Positions 15,601 to 26,876 of a stretch of DNA of 64,000 nucleotides are shown here, one piece after another (positions within the stretch are counted from its first letter, which is position 1; each line of letters opens with the position of its first letter). A program made the translations under genes and the position numbers. The DNA is taken from NCBI RefSeq assembly GCF_021134715.1, contig NC_060026.1:2728001-2792000 (forward strand), written 5' to 3'. Origin of the DNA: Daphnia pulex. Taxonomy: Eukaryota > Arthropoda > Branchiopoda > Diplostraca > Daphniidae. The notes under the pieces were generated by a model. The model was not told where the DNA came from. It saw only the letters and a list, made by a program, of their open reading frames with translations, and did not search any database.

Positions 15601-18600
15601 GAAATCATTTTCTTATAAGAAACCCTAGATACATTTAAGAGGGGGGTGGTGGTAAGGGGGTCAAAGCGTCAGGTGCGTGAGTTGGGGGCTGGATCTGACC
15701 TGTCGCGCCCTTCCTCCTCCTCTTTTATTTTTTGTCGGTTGGAAATTTTTATTTTATTTTATAAAAAACGAAACAAAACAATTTGGGATATTACGATGAT
15801 GATGATGATTTGATATCTGGTAGTATACTATATAAAAAACCCGCCATTGTTTCATTGCCATCCATGTGCAAGTTTTATTGTGTAACGTTAAAAGAAAGAA
15901 AATGTGACATCCGGCCGTCAATTTTTCTTCTTCTTCTTTTATTTTTTTCGTGTACGTTCCGACATAATGATCAAATTTTGGGGGAAAAATTCCGTTCCTC
16001 CTAAACTTTATTTTTTTAAAAGTCAAATGATTATTATTATTCTAAACTTTGTTTTAAAAGAGTAAACTATTTTCCGAAATACTTTTCCATTCTCCAGTAA
16101 AGTAATGAAAAATGATAATTAGCCGATTAATAATGGACATTCTCTCTCTCTCTCTCCCTTTTGTGTTCTGGAAAAGTCATTGAAAATTTCATCATGATAA
16201 TAACCTTGGAATATTGAATAAAGTTCTCGGTAATGAATTCCGCGTGACGTAGACGAGCCCAGCCAACGAACGAACGACAAAACAGGGTGGGGTAGGGTGG
16301 AAGGGGGTCGATTTTTTTATACTGGCATTTCTCCTTCTTATTTCTTTTTTTAGGAGTAGTAGTAAAGTTATTAGATTTTCTCTCGTCCAAATTACTCAAA
16401 TGTCTTGTGTAGATTGGGTTCTACTGCTGCTGGCCCAGGATTTTCCAGGAAAAGAAAAAAAAGCGGCACTGGGAAATTGTTCCAAGGAGCTCCTAACAAC
16501 AATAGGAGCTCTCATTTAGGGCCAGTAACTAGTCGGGGGGAAAGAGATAGATCCTGGCGGGTTCTCTTATTGTTCTTACATGATTAAGAGTTTAATTTGC
16601 TTATTATTATTATTGTTGTTATAATATATATCCAGTGAACAACAAGATTTATTTATAGCCGAGAAAAGAACAGAAGGGAAAGCTAAAAATGTTTTTGAGA
16701 GGGGGGCGGGTATTTCAAGGAGGGGGGAAAAGAGAAATAGATTAAAGTTAAAGAAAATATTTAGAGGGGGAAAGAAGAAGAAGAAGAAAAGAGACAGATG
16801 GTGAAAAAAAGGTCGACTCACTCACCAGCAGTAAAAATAACTGTTTTTCCTCCATACACACACACAGAGAAAAAGTTGAAGGGGAGTGTGTTTTTAATGA
16901 TTATTTCCACATTGTGTATCCACCTTAAATGTACCGAATCAAAAATTATTGATGCCAAAATCCAACTGGTAGCGTCCAACCGGTTGATTTTTATTTTTAT
17001 TTGTCCAACCAACAAATTCAATTGCGATTATTTCGGCCATTTTTTTATTATTATTATTAATATATTTTTTTTTATTTTCCGAGAGTTGAAACTCGATCCA
17101 TCATCAAGTTCCATCCACCTCTTATTATTGTTGTATACACACGGCGCAACCCCGTTGGTGGAAATCATTCACCGCGGCAACCCTGTTATTTGGTGTATAC
17201 ATTTTTAGAGTTATTTTCATATTCTCCCGAAAAAAAAACAAAGTGTACATAAAAATGTAGGAATTCTTATTATTATGATAAAAGAAGAAATTGGAAAAGA
17301 TAAAGGCTAATTACTTTTTTTTTTAATTTTATTTTTTTTAAAGAAACAAAAATCCCAAACGTGAAAATTTGTAATTTTGTATTTTTCTTTCAAACCCAAA
17401 AACATGCGAGGAATTTGTCTTTTTTTTTTCTTCTTTCTCTCTCCTCCTCCTCCTTTGAAAATGTTTTTTTACGGTTCGGGAGAAGAAGAAGAAGGAGGAG
17501 AAAACGGGAGATCATCCGATAGTCACGTGCGTTTTTCTTATTTTAACGACTTACGTCACAACCTTGAAAAGAGAGTTTTGTTGAGCTGATTAATTATTCA
17601 TCCATTTTCCCGACTAATAGAATCAAGAATTAATGCACAGACACACACACACACACAACTCTGAAAATAAAAATCTAAATATTTAAATGCGCACAGGAAT
17701 TTAAATAGAGAAGGCCAGGTGGCGCTTCGAAGCTTTTTTCTTTCGTTCGGGACACACACTCGACAAATCTTTTAATGATCCAACAAACAAAAACAACCGA
17801 GAGAAAAAAATACATTTTTTTCTTCTTCTTCTTCTTCATCCCTTAAAAAAATCTCCGATTGGTTAAAATGGGAAAAGATTGCCCGCGGGAGAAAACAAAA
17901 AATATCTAATTCTTTTTATTTTTTCAAAAAAGTATAAAAGCCCACCCATGGACCTGGTTTTTTTTTCTCTCTTTTCCCTTTTGTATTTATTCCCCTTTTC
18001 TCTTTTGTGCTCAGCTTTCGTGGTCGAAAAAAAGAAAAGAAAAATAGTTTTGGGGCCACCACCAACAACTCCATTCGGTTTCGTTTTCAGTCTGTCCCAA
18101 GTCTCCGTTCGAGATTGTTGTTGCCCAAACTCTCTCTCTCCAACAACCAAAATATTTTTGTCGGTTTTATTTTTTGAAAAGTTTTTGAACATTTTTATAT
18201 TCGACTGGTGTGAATTATTTGTCCAAGTTTCGCGGTGGATTTTTAAATTTTTGAAATAATTTTGGGTTTGGTGAAATTTTGTTTCATTTCGCCGAGTTTG
18301 TCGTCTGCAGCGCCACGCTGTCGTCTGCGGACATTTTTGCATTGCGCAGGACGAGTTTGTTTGCTGCTCACGACTCCCGCGTGCGTTTATTTTTTTCCAA
18401 CTTTTTTTGGCCAATCGAGGACTTTCTCTCCCACGAGTGTTTGTGTGTGTGTTGTGTGTGTGTGTTTTTATTCTTCTTCTTTCTGACGGATAATTTGCAT
18501 AACTTGTGTGTGTGTCGTCTGCTTTCGCTAACCAACCGGATTTTGGGTTCCCAAGTTGAAATTGACTTAAGTGGAAATTTTATTTTGAAGGATAGATAAA

Positions 18601-21526
18601 ACAAAAGACAAACAAACGAGAGAGAGAGAGATAACTTTTAAGAGTTATCTCCCAAACAACTATTTCCTACTTCCTCATCCGGGAACAACACGCCACACAT
18701 ATTTAAATTGGAAAACCCCAAAAACAAATTTTCCCGAAACAAAAATGGTCAGTAAAAATAATCAAAAATCTTTTTTAATTATTTTTTTTTAGTTTTTGTT
18801 ATCTTTTTTTCCAAATCGGAATTATTATTTATTTATCAAAGAATTTTCATTTCCGTTGGAACACATTTTTATGTGAAAGATGGCGGGTGGTATAGTGGGG
18901 GTTGGAAGATGATAGATGTTGGGTTATTATCGCCAAGGCTTTTTTCTTCTTCTTCTTTCAAAAAAGGGATGGGATTTTTCTTTAACGACTCCCCCCCTCC
19001 TGTCCTTGTGTGTTTGTGTGTTCCACATTGGTTTGTTTGTTTTATTTTAAGAAAAAGAAAAAAATAAAATAAGGAGGAGGAGGAGGAGGGTTTTTTGGGT
19101 GGGGAATGTTGTTGTGGCCTCAATCTGATTTCTCCCCCCCCCCTTTTTCTCTCTGTGTGTCTGACATTTGGGTTAAATAAATGGGAAAGTGAGTGTGTTA
19201 CACACACACAGGAGGAACCATGTTGTTGGGTGTGGTCCCTCCCCTAGCTCTCTGAAGAATTTCTCTCTGCAAACTCCCGACGTGTACAAAAACCCCCCCT
19301 TGAAAAGAAAAATCAATAACATCAAAGTAGTATAGTTGTAGTTGTAGTAGTAGTACCGGGTGGTGGGTGGGTGGGTGGGTTGAAGTTTCGACATGTTTCC
19401 CGTTTGATTTCCCCACCCTATTTATTTTTATAAACATTTCGCGTCACTTTGTTTTAGAATATTTGTTTTATTTTATTTTTTCAGAGTTTTATTAATGTAA
19501 TGAAATAGGAAAAAAAAAGGAGTTGCCATGTGAAAGTTTCTTTTGTTTTTGGCCCCAAAAAGTGTGTTGTTGTTGTTGTTGTTGCCATTTTGGTTCTTTT
19601 TATTATTATTTTTTTCATAATTACCGACTCACGGTTGATTGTAAATGATTTCTCTTTTCTCTCTGTGTGTGTTGCGTATAGACGTCGTTAATCACGCGAC
19701 TGGTGCGTTCAAACTTCTTTTTTTTTATTTTCAAATAATAATCAGGGCTCTCTCTCTCTGGGTAACGAGCATTGCACGAACTTGTCGACTCATTTAATAA
19801 TCGTTGATTTTTCAACAGGGGGAGGAGGAGGTAGGGGATGGAATTGACGTCATTTGGGTTTTCAAAGGAGGAGGGGGGATGCAAGCTCTCCTTGATGGAG
19901 GATGTGATCGAGTTATGCAATCGATATTCTCCACTGTAGTTGTAATACCTACCCGGAGAGAATCTGGGAGTTTGGTTCTTAATTGGATCGCTGGCGCGCG
20001 CTCTATCTAATATTGTACTACACACAGAGAAGAGAGGGGGGAGGGGGGTTGTACCGGTAGTAGTAGTAGTAGTAGTTGGTATACGTCCGTTTGATTGAAT
20101 TAGTTCAAACGGAAATGGCAAAGTAAGAAGACGAAAAAAGATAAATTTTTTTAATTATTTTCCAGCGTTGCCATTTTGTTCGATCGCGCTCGTTTTCTTT
20201 TTCTTTAGAAGAATGGAGAGAGAGTTACTAATGACGATGTTTATAGATTGCATTAACCAGAAACTTCTACAGCAGCTGATTATTGATTGGTTTCAAAAAG
20301 TCCCCTCCCTCCCATTCTATTACAAGGAATAGAAATCAAATAACTCTTTTTCTCCTTCGATCATCAATTTTCCTTTTTTTTATTTAAAACATTTTTCTTT
20401 TTTTCCAGCTTTATTATTATTTCAAATTTTAAATATGCATGGAAAAGTGAATAATGACGTTGGGTTGGGGGGGGAATTGAACGGTTTTCTTTCTTTGCGA
20501 CGGGGTGGTGGTGGGGTGGTGTATTGGGAGAAAATGGCGAGATATGGTAATAATAATAGGAGAGAGACGGTAGAAATTGATGGGTTGGTTGTTGTAGTGT
20601 GTTGTTGTACTACTCTTGTTGTCGTCCAATAGGATGTGGCCGTTCACCGTCGGTTGGTTTTTCTCTTCCCCCCTCCTCCTCCTCGATCTTGCGCATTGAA
20701 GACTTTTTGAATATTATTATTTTTTGATATTTTTATTGGGAAAAATAAAAAGAATTAAAAAAATAAAAAAGTTTTCTCCCCCTCGGGCAACAAAAAAAAA
20801 AACATGGCGGATCCTTCCAACTTTTTTTTATTTAAAAAATAAAAAAATAAAAATTATTTTATTTATTTATTTTTATGTAAATCAAGAATTAAATGAAGGA
20901 AAAATAGTTTTCTTAAATGTATTTTGTCTAGTCCCGGTCCCCCCCCCCCCACTTTGGTGGTGGGGGGTTGGGAATCTGCGCGGCGCACGACATTTTCGCT
21001 GCAAGTCCCGCGCAGGGCCATTTTTTTTCTTTCTCTTCCTTTTTCTTTCTTTTTTTGGGGTTCCTGTTTTGTTGGCTCCTGGATAGGAGCCCCCTCCTAG
21101 GCAACACAACATCGTCCCGTCTGAGGAAGAAACGTGGGGTCCCCCCCCCCCCTCCTCAATGTTTTCGGGGCTGGGTCCTGGGCTGCGCGCGCCAGGAGCC
21201 GCCGCCCCGGCAGCTAGGAGCCAGGAGCTCCTCTTTTCCTCTGCTCTGTGGAGTCCCGTCTCTTAACAAAGCCACAAGTTCCGATCAATTCGCTTCCGAA
21301 AAACGGCGGATCGTTTTGTTTCCTTTTCTTCTTTTATTTTCTTCTCGGTGGCGACTATTTTCCAGGGTCCCGGCCGCCCCTGGGGCGTGTGTTTAAGTGA
21401 GCGTGTGTGTCTTGTGTGTCGGTGTGTAAGTGTGTCTATCTCTCTTATATCCCCATCCGATTCAATAAATAACCAGCGAATCATCAAAAGATTTTTGAAT
21501 TTTTCCCAAAATTTTGAACAAATAAA
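12641..21526. other. Long microsatellite-rich non-coding region upstream of TOX
   Basis: Nearly 9 kb without a supportable coding exon. It is dominated by simple repeats: (TG)n near 13736-13753, (CT)n near 16140-16156, GTT repeats near 14928, (TG)n near 18440-18465, TTG runs near 19565, TAG repeats near 20060, and poly-C/poly-G runs near 20940 and 21140. A possible non-coding exon with a GTAAGT donor ends near 12892. A TATA-like GTATAAAAG lies at about 17932. The final 500 bp (about 20970-21480) are clearly more GC-rich and are a candidate promoter and leader of TOX. Every open frame here is short and rich in homopolymer-encoded residues, so none is called. Confidence 0.55.
17925..17945 (+). 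promoter_or_regulatory. Candidate TATA box
   Basis: GTATAAAAGC at about 17932 is a good TATA match on the plus strand within the region upstream of TOX. No arthropod TCAGT initiator occurs at the expected distance of about 31-32 bases, so this could be an alternative promoter or chance in AT-rich DNA. Confidence 0.2.
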
Positions 21527-24500
21527 ATGGACGGATTAGTTTGTAGTTCGGTGCTGGTGAATTCATCCGACTTTCACGACATTTTCACAGATCCCGTTTG
21601 GTTCAAGGTAATGAACCTTTTGGAATTTGGTTGTTTTTGTAGAAGATAAAAAAAAGGGGGGAGAGATGAGAGTGGGAAGTCTAATGATAATAATAACCCG
21701 AGAAAATAGAGAGAGACTTGATGAGCTTTTAAGTGTTTTGATTCCCGTTTCTTTTTTCACTGGAAAACACAGACGGACGGTTGTTGTTGTTGTTGTTGTT
21801 GTTGTTGTGGATGGGAGCCAACCCCATCGACTGGCTGTTTTTTTTTCCTATTTTTTTTTTATTTTTATTATTATTCAATCGGAAATGTTGAGAATTCCAA
21901 CAGGTTCAAGACATTTTATATTTGTTGATTAAATTGTTACGGCTATGACAGAAGGAAAGAAGAAAAAGTTACGCGGGATGAAATCATTTCCCGTCGTGCG
22001 GTTTTCCAGGTTTTTTTTTTTTTATATTTTAAATGCTGGGAAATTGCCGGTTAATTCCCTTTTCCGTTGCGTACGCGTCAATTTTCCACTTTTTTCTTTC
22101 TTTTTCTTTCGGTCGAAAATGATTATCATTTCAGTGTACAACATTTCTTCTTCTTTTTAAAATAATTTCTGGCGGTTCACTCACACCGAAAAAATTCCAT
22201 TTTGCGGTTATTACTTTTTTATTTTATTTAACGGAATTTTTTTATTTTAATAAAAAAATAAAATCACGCCGGACTCCCGTTTTTTTTTTTATTTTATTTT
22301 TCCCGGTGGTGTGTGTGTGTGTGTTTGAATGATACGCCACACAAACACACAGAAGAATGAAAAGAGATTTGTTCCTCCGGCCGTTACCCCAAATGGCGTC
22401 AGATGGCGCAAAAAATAAAAAGAAAAAAAAAATCTCTAGCGTGAAAACGAGCGTGAAAAAAAATCTTTTCCCCTCCTCCTCTTCTTTTACACACTTGAGA
22501 GTTGTGTGTTTATGGCCCAGTCGACCGCGTCCAACATTTTATCCCGTGTCTTTTCTTATTTTAATTTCATTATTTAACTATTTTTTTTTTTTGAATAATC
22601 ATTTTTAATTAATGATTAATTAATGATTAATTCGAGAATTAATTTCTTCTTGTTTTTTCTCGGCGTTACCGTTACCGAAGAAAAATAAATGTGTACACAC
22701 ACACACACGTCGTGAGCGAGTCGTAAATGAGAAAATATCTTTTGTGAAAGATGAAGGAGAGAGAAGCGCATTAATAAGAATTAATAAGATGAAAAAAGAA
22801 GAAGAAGAAGAAGGTCGACCAATGACGTTGCAGCTCTTTTCTTGGTTGCTCCTCCTCTTCTTCTTCTTCTTCCTCTCTGTGTGTGTGTAGCTTAACGAAA
22901 TTAGGAATTTTGATTTATTCCGCCAGCGCGCACACACATACACACATACACACAGGACCGTATAAATACATTCCGGGCTCCCCCCTTCCTCCCTCTCTCT
23001 TATATTCCATCCTTTTCTCTTTTGGGTGGAAGAAAGAGGGTGGTGCCAATGGGTGGGTGGGTGTTTTCCTCCCCCTTTTTGCTGCTGCGCAAAGAGAGCC
23101 CAAGACTTTTTGTCGGTGGGGTGAGGTGGGTGGGAGGAGGGTCTCGATCGATTAGTTTCTTCAGTGCTCTTGTGTGTGTCTCATTCTCTCACTTTTCATT
23201 AGATTCTCTCTCATTCCACCCGTTTTCTTGTTTCTTTTCTTTCCCTTTTTTCTTCCGGCACCACCACCACCACCACCGAATGGAAAACGGTTACACTAGT
23301 CAAATCTCTCTTCTTTCAGTTGCCCGGAGGGCGAAAATTTGAAAAATACAAAAATTTATTTTTCATTAAAAATTAAAATTTTTTATTTTTCCAAATTTTA
23401 AATAAAAAACATTCGAAAAAAAATTTGTTTTGATGTCGAATGATTTATTTTTCTCCACAAAATTTGTCTCGAATGTTTTCATTACGACATTCAACCAAAT
23501 CTCCCAAGGACGGAATTAGATCTCTCTCCTTCTCTCTCTGGTTGTTTATTTTTAAATCGAAACGTTCTTTCTCTTTTTCTCTCTTCTCGTAAATTGTGTT
23601 AAGTCGTGCCCTACTTTCGGGGCTGCTCCCGCCGACCAATAGAATTACTCGTCTCCCAACTCTCTCTCTCTCTTGTAAATATATATCGTGCAATGTCGTG
23701 CGGGAATAAAAATTTATATATTCCCCGACGTTTGTTGCGCAAATTTTATTTTTCTCTGAATTTTATTTCAAATAGAAAAAAAAAAGAAAAAAACTTGTTT
23801 TGTTTTGTTTTTCCAAGTAGAGAGAGAGAGAGGATCTTATTTGATGATGAAATTAGAGTCGAAACTGTGTGCAATGGCGGTTGGGTGGGGTTGGGTGGTG
23901 GAGGGGATTTGGGTTTTGAACCGGAGGAGTAGGAGAAGGAGGAGGTTTTTCGGTTGCAACTTGAAACTCACGGATGACATTAGCATTTCGTCCGTCTGTT
24001 TGTGTGTCTGTTTATCTTTTTCCAACCAACTTTATTATACATCATAGCCGAGCAGTTGAAGGGGATCTTTTTGCTCGTTCACCATAACCTAATTTGAACA
24101 AAGTTAACTTTTTTGAATTTTATTATTTTCCCGGGGTTTAAATTTTGAATTTATTTCTATTTGGTTTTTTGGTAGAATTCCGAACTGGTGGCTTCGTCGG
24201 CTCATCCGCTCCAGCCGCAGCACCACCATCTCCACCTGCACCACCACCAACAGCATCAACAACAACATCAACAGCATCAACAACAGATCCAGCAGCATCA
24301 GCCGCAACAACAACAACAACAACAGGGCGGCCTTCAGCAGATCCATCCGGACTATAGCGGAGCTCATCGATACAACATGGCCGATCAGGTATGCGCTGCT
24401 GCTCCGGCCCCCCAGCTCTGCCCGCCAATATATATATATTCTCAAATCATCAAAGATGGCCGCTTTTGATGTTGGCCGTTTGTTACTTCTCTTCCTCCTC

Positions 24501-26876
24501 CTCCTCCCCCCCCCCCTTTCCCTTTTCCCCCATTCCTCTCTTCTTCTTCTTCCGACTCTAATCAATACCCAACCCTCCCTCCCGCCTCCTCCTCCTTTGC
24601 CACCCTCTTTTTGCCCTTCCCCCCCAACTAGCAACAGAGAACTTGCTAGTTACTGGCCCGGAGCCCGCCGGCCCGGCCCGGCCCGGCCCCCTTCGACATG
24701 TAAATGAAGTGGGGGAGAGAAGAGAGAAAATTTTGAAATATTTTAATTTTAATTGAATTTGATTTAATTTAATTCTTTTTTCAATTTTTTATTTTTAATT
24801 CAAAAAGTTTCAACCGCATACGCCGAGTTTCGGTGACGACGAGTTTGATATCGGATCCATCGGTCTGATGGGCGGAGTGCCCATTGCCGAGCAGCAGCAT
24901 CATTTGCATCCGCATCAGCAGCACCAGCAGCAACAACAGCCGCAACAACAGCAGCAGGGCATGTACCATGGGAACCCTGCGGCGGGTGCCGACATGTCGT
25001 CACATTATCCGCTTTACAATCCGCATTCCATGTCGGATGGAGGAGGCTACACGCTGCAGACGCTGGGCTCGCCGCCCGGCAACAATCCAATGGCTTCCGT
25101 CAACAGGTACTCGCCCCAGCAACAACAACAACAGCAACAGATTCCGCAACAACAGCAGCAGCAGCAAGTCGGGCGGATCACGGTCGAGTGCCGGCCACTT
25201 CAGACGGAAGCGGAAATGCACAGGATCTCTGCCACGACCATGGCGCCGCCCAACTGGACGGGTCCGGCCCTCATGCCCGGAGTCAATACTTCGCCGCTGG
25301 GCTCTAACGTGTCGGCCACTCCGCCCAGCGGCGACACTAGCGAGGAAAGTGGCGACGATTGCCATTCCATCGCCCAGGTCCGTCCAATACAAATTTTGTA
25401 TCAAATTTCAATAGAAAAATTAACTAATGTTTTGGAATCACAGATCAATGCCAATAAGCGCCCATCTCCGGAGCCCATCGAGACGAATCCGGCCCGTCCA
25501 GTGGGCGGAGGCGGCCAGGCGGCGGCCAAGAAAGCCAAAGTCACTCAGCAAAAGAAGAAGAAAAGGAGGGATCCGCACGAGCCACAAAAGTAAATTCAAA
25601 AATTTCATTTCCCATTGAATGACGAATGAATTTATTAAAATGTTTCATTTTAACAGGCCCGTCTCTGCGTACGCTCTTTTCTTCCGGGACACCCAGGCCG
25701 CCATCAAAGGTCAAAATCCCAACGCTTCGTTCGGTGAAGTGTCAAAGATTGTCGCTTCCATGTGGGACGCCCTGGACGCCGATTCCAAGAACGTACGTGG
25801 TTGTTGTTGTTGTGGTTGACTTCAACCATTTTAATTCCGGCCATTGTTTCATTTATTTTTATTTTATGAATGTCCAGGTGTACAAAAAGAAGACGGAAGC
25901 TGCCAAGAAGGAATACTTGAAAGCTCTGGCCGCTTACAGGGCCAGCGTCGTCTCCAAGGAGGGCAACAACGGGCCGGGCAACAACGAAAGCGTTCCCATG
26001 TTCCAGCCTGGCAACAATGCCCCGGCTGCTGCCCAGCAACAGCAGCAACAACAGCAACAACAACAACAACAGCAGCAGAACGTGTCGACGCAGAATTTTG
26101 CCAATTACCAGAGCAATTACAACATGCCACCTCAGCAGCAACAACAACAGCAACAACAGCCGCAATACACGGCGACGATGGCCGTGACGTCGGCGCCGAT
26201 GCCCCAACAACCCGCGTCGCCCATGTCGAAGAAACCGTCGCCTCTCTTGAATTCCTTGATGGTCGACCAGCAACAACAACAACTACACCTTCACCAGCAG
26301 CAACAACAACAGATTCAACACCAACAACACCAGCAGCAGCAGCAACAACAGCAGAACATGATGAATTATCCGATGCAGAACAATCGCCCGGCCTACATGA
26401 ATCAACAGCCGCAAATGATCCAGACGGGTCCAGCACCTCACCAAGTCCAGCAGACTGGCATGAATTATTCACCTCACATTATGCAACAACAGCAGCAACA
26501 ACCACCTCCTCAGCAGCAGCAGCAACAACAACCGCAATCTCAGCAGCAGCAGCAGCAACAACAACAAACGCAGAGGGTGCAACAACATTTGAGCCAGGTG
26601 ACGACCACGGGCAAACCCGTTCCGGGCACCAACGTTCATCCGCACTGCATCCGCTCCGGATGCCCCAACGCAGCCATTTCCAGTCCAGACTGGGAAAACG
26701 AGTACTGCAGTAACGAGTGCGTCGTCAGCCATTGCAGGTACTAAAAATTTAAAATAATCATTTTTAATTGAATTGAATTAATTTTGATTTTATAAAAATT
26801 AAATAGAGACGTCTTCTCTGCATGGGTCGCTTCCGGTCAAGGTGCCCCACCCGGTTACCCGCCACCGGTCAAGTAA
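21527..26876 (+). CDS. TOX: TOX-family HMG-box transcription factor, polyglutamine-rich
   Basis: Nuclear DNA-bending factor. Seven exons: 21527-21607, 24176-24388, 24808-25377, 25444-25589, 25657-25792, 25878-26737 and 26807-26876; 691 residues. The TOX hallmark is a single HMG box (about 330-405) preceded by a Lys-rich nuclear signal, [20 protein letters not shown], and reading [20 protein letters not shown] and [11 protein letters not shown], then [15 protein letters not shown]. The N-terminal part has the FDIGSIGL acidic segment. A Cys-rich C-terminal motif ([26 protein letters not shown]) matches the TOX4-type end. Exons 2, 3 and 6 carry long CAG/CAA tracts encoding Gln and His, making the protein much richer in Gln than vertebrate TOX. 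Intron 1 is about 2.6 kb, by far the longest in the gene. All phases agree. Confidence 0.94.
21608..24175 (+). other. TOX intron 1, microsatellite-rich
   Basis: Flanked by a GTAATG donor and a GGTAG acceptor. It holds (TTG)9 at about 21781-21807, (GT)n near 22310, (CA)n near 22688 and 22930, and CAC repeats near 23262. No coding exon was recognised. Its length, compared with 50-100 nt introns elsewhere, suggests that it contains regulatory DNA (inference). Confidence 0.5.
21781..21807 (+). repeat. (TTG)9 microsatellite
   Basis: Nine perfect TTG units in TOX intron 1. Confidence 0.9.
24236..26581 (+). repeat. CAG/CAA trinucleotide tracts inside TOX exons
   Basis: Interrupted CAG/CAA (with CAT/CAC) tracts occur at about 24224-24327, 24889-24957, 25118-25168, 26034-26078, 26131-26162, 26269-26353 and 26482-26570. 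CAG and CAA are mixed rather than pure, which usually limits repeat slippage. The opposite strand shows long Leu-rich open frames that are only shadows of these tracts. Confidence 0.85.

Noticed and set aside
13254-20121. Many 60-180 codon open frames in the TOX upstream region
   Set aside because: They consist largely of homopolymer- and dinucleotide-encoded residues, overlap on both strands, and lack splice partners or family similarity.
24104-24634. Leu-, Gly- and Arg-rich minus-strand open frame opposite TOX exon 2
   Set aside because: Antisense of the CAG/CAA tracts; the same explains the minus-strand frames at 25000-25404, 25704-26282, 25864-26472 and 26469-26732.
25844-26713. 289-codon plus-strand frame rich in Ala and Thr
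   Set aside because: Out-of-frame reading of TOX exon 6 (the tracts read as ACA/GCA). It lacks the HMG-box and Cys-rich motifs that the chosen frame carries.
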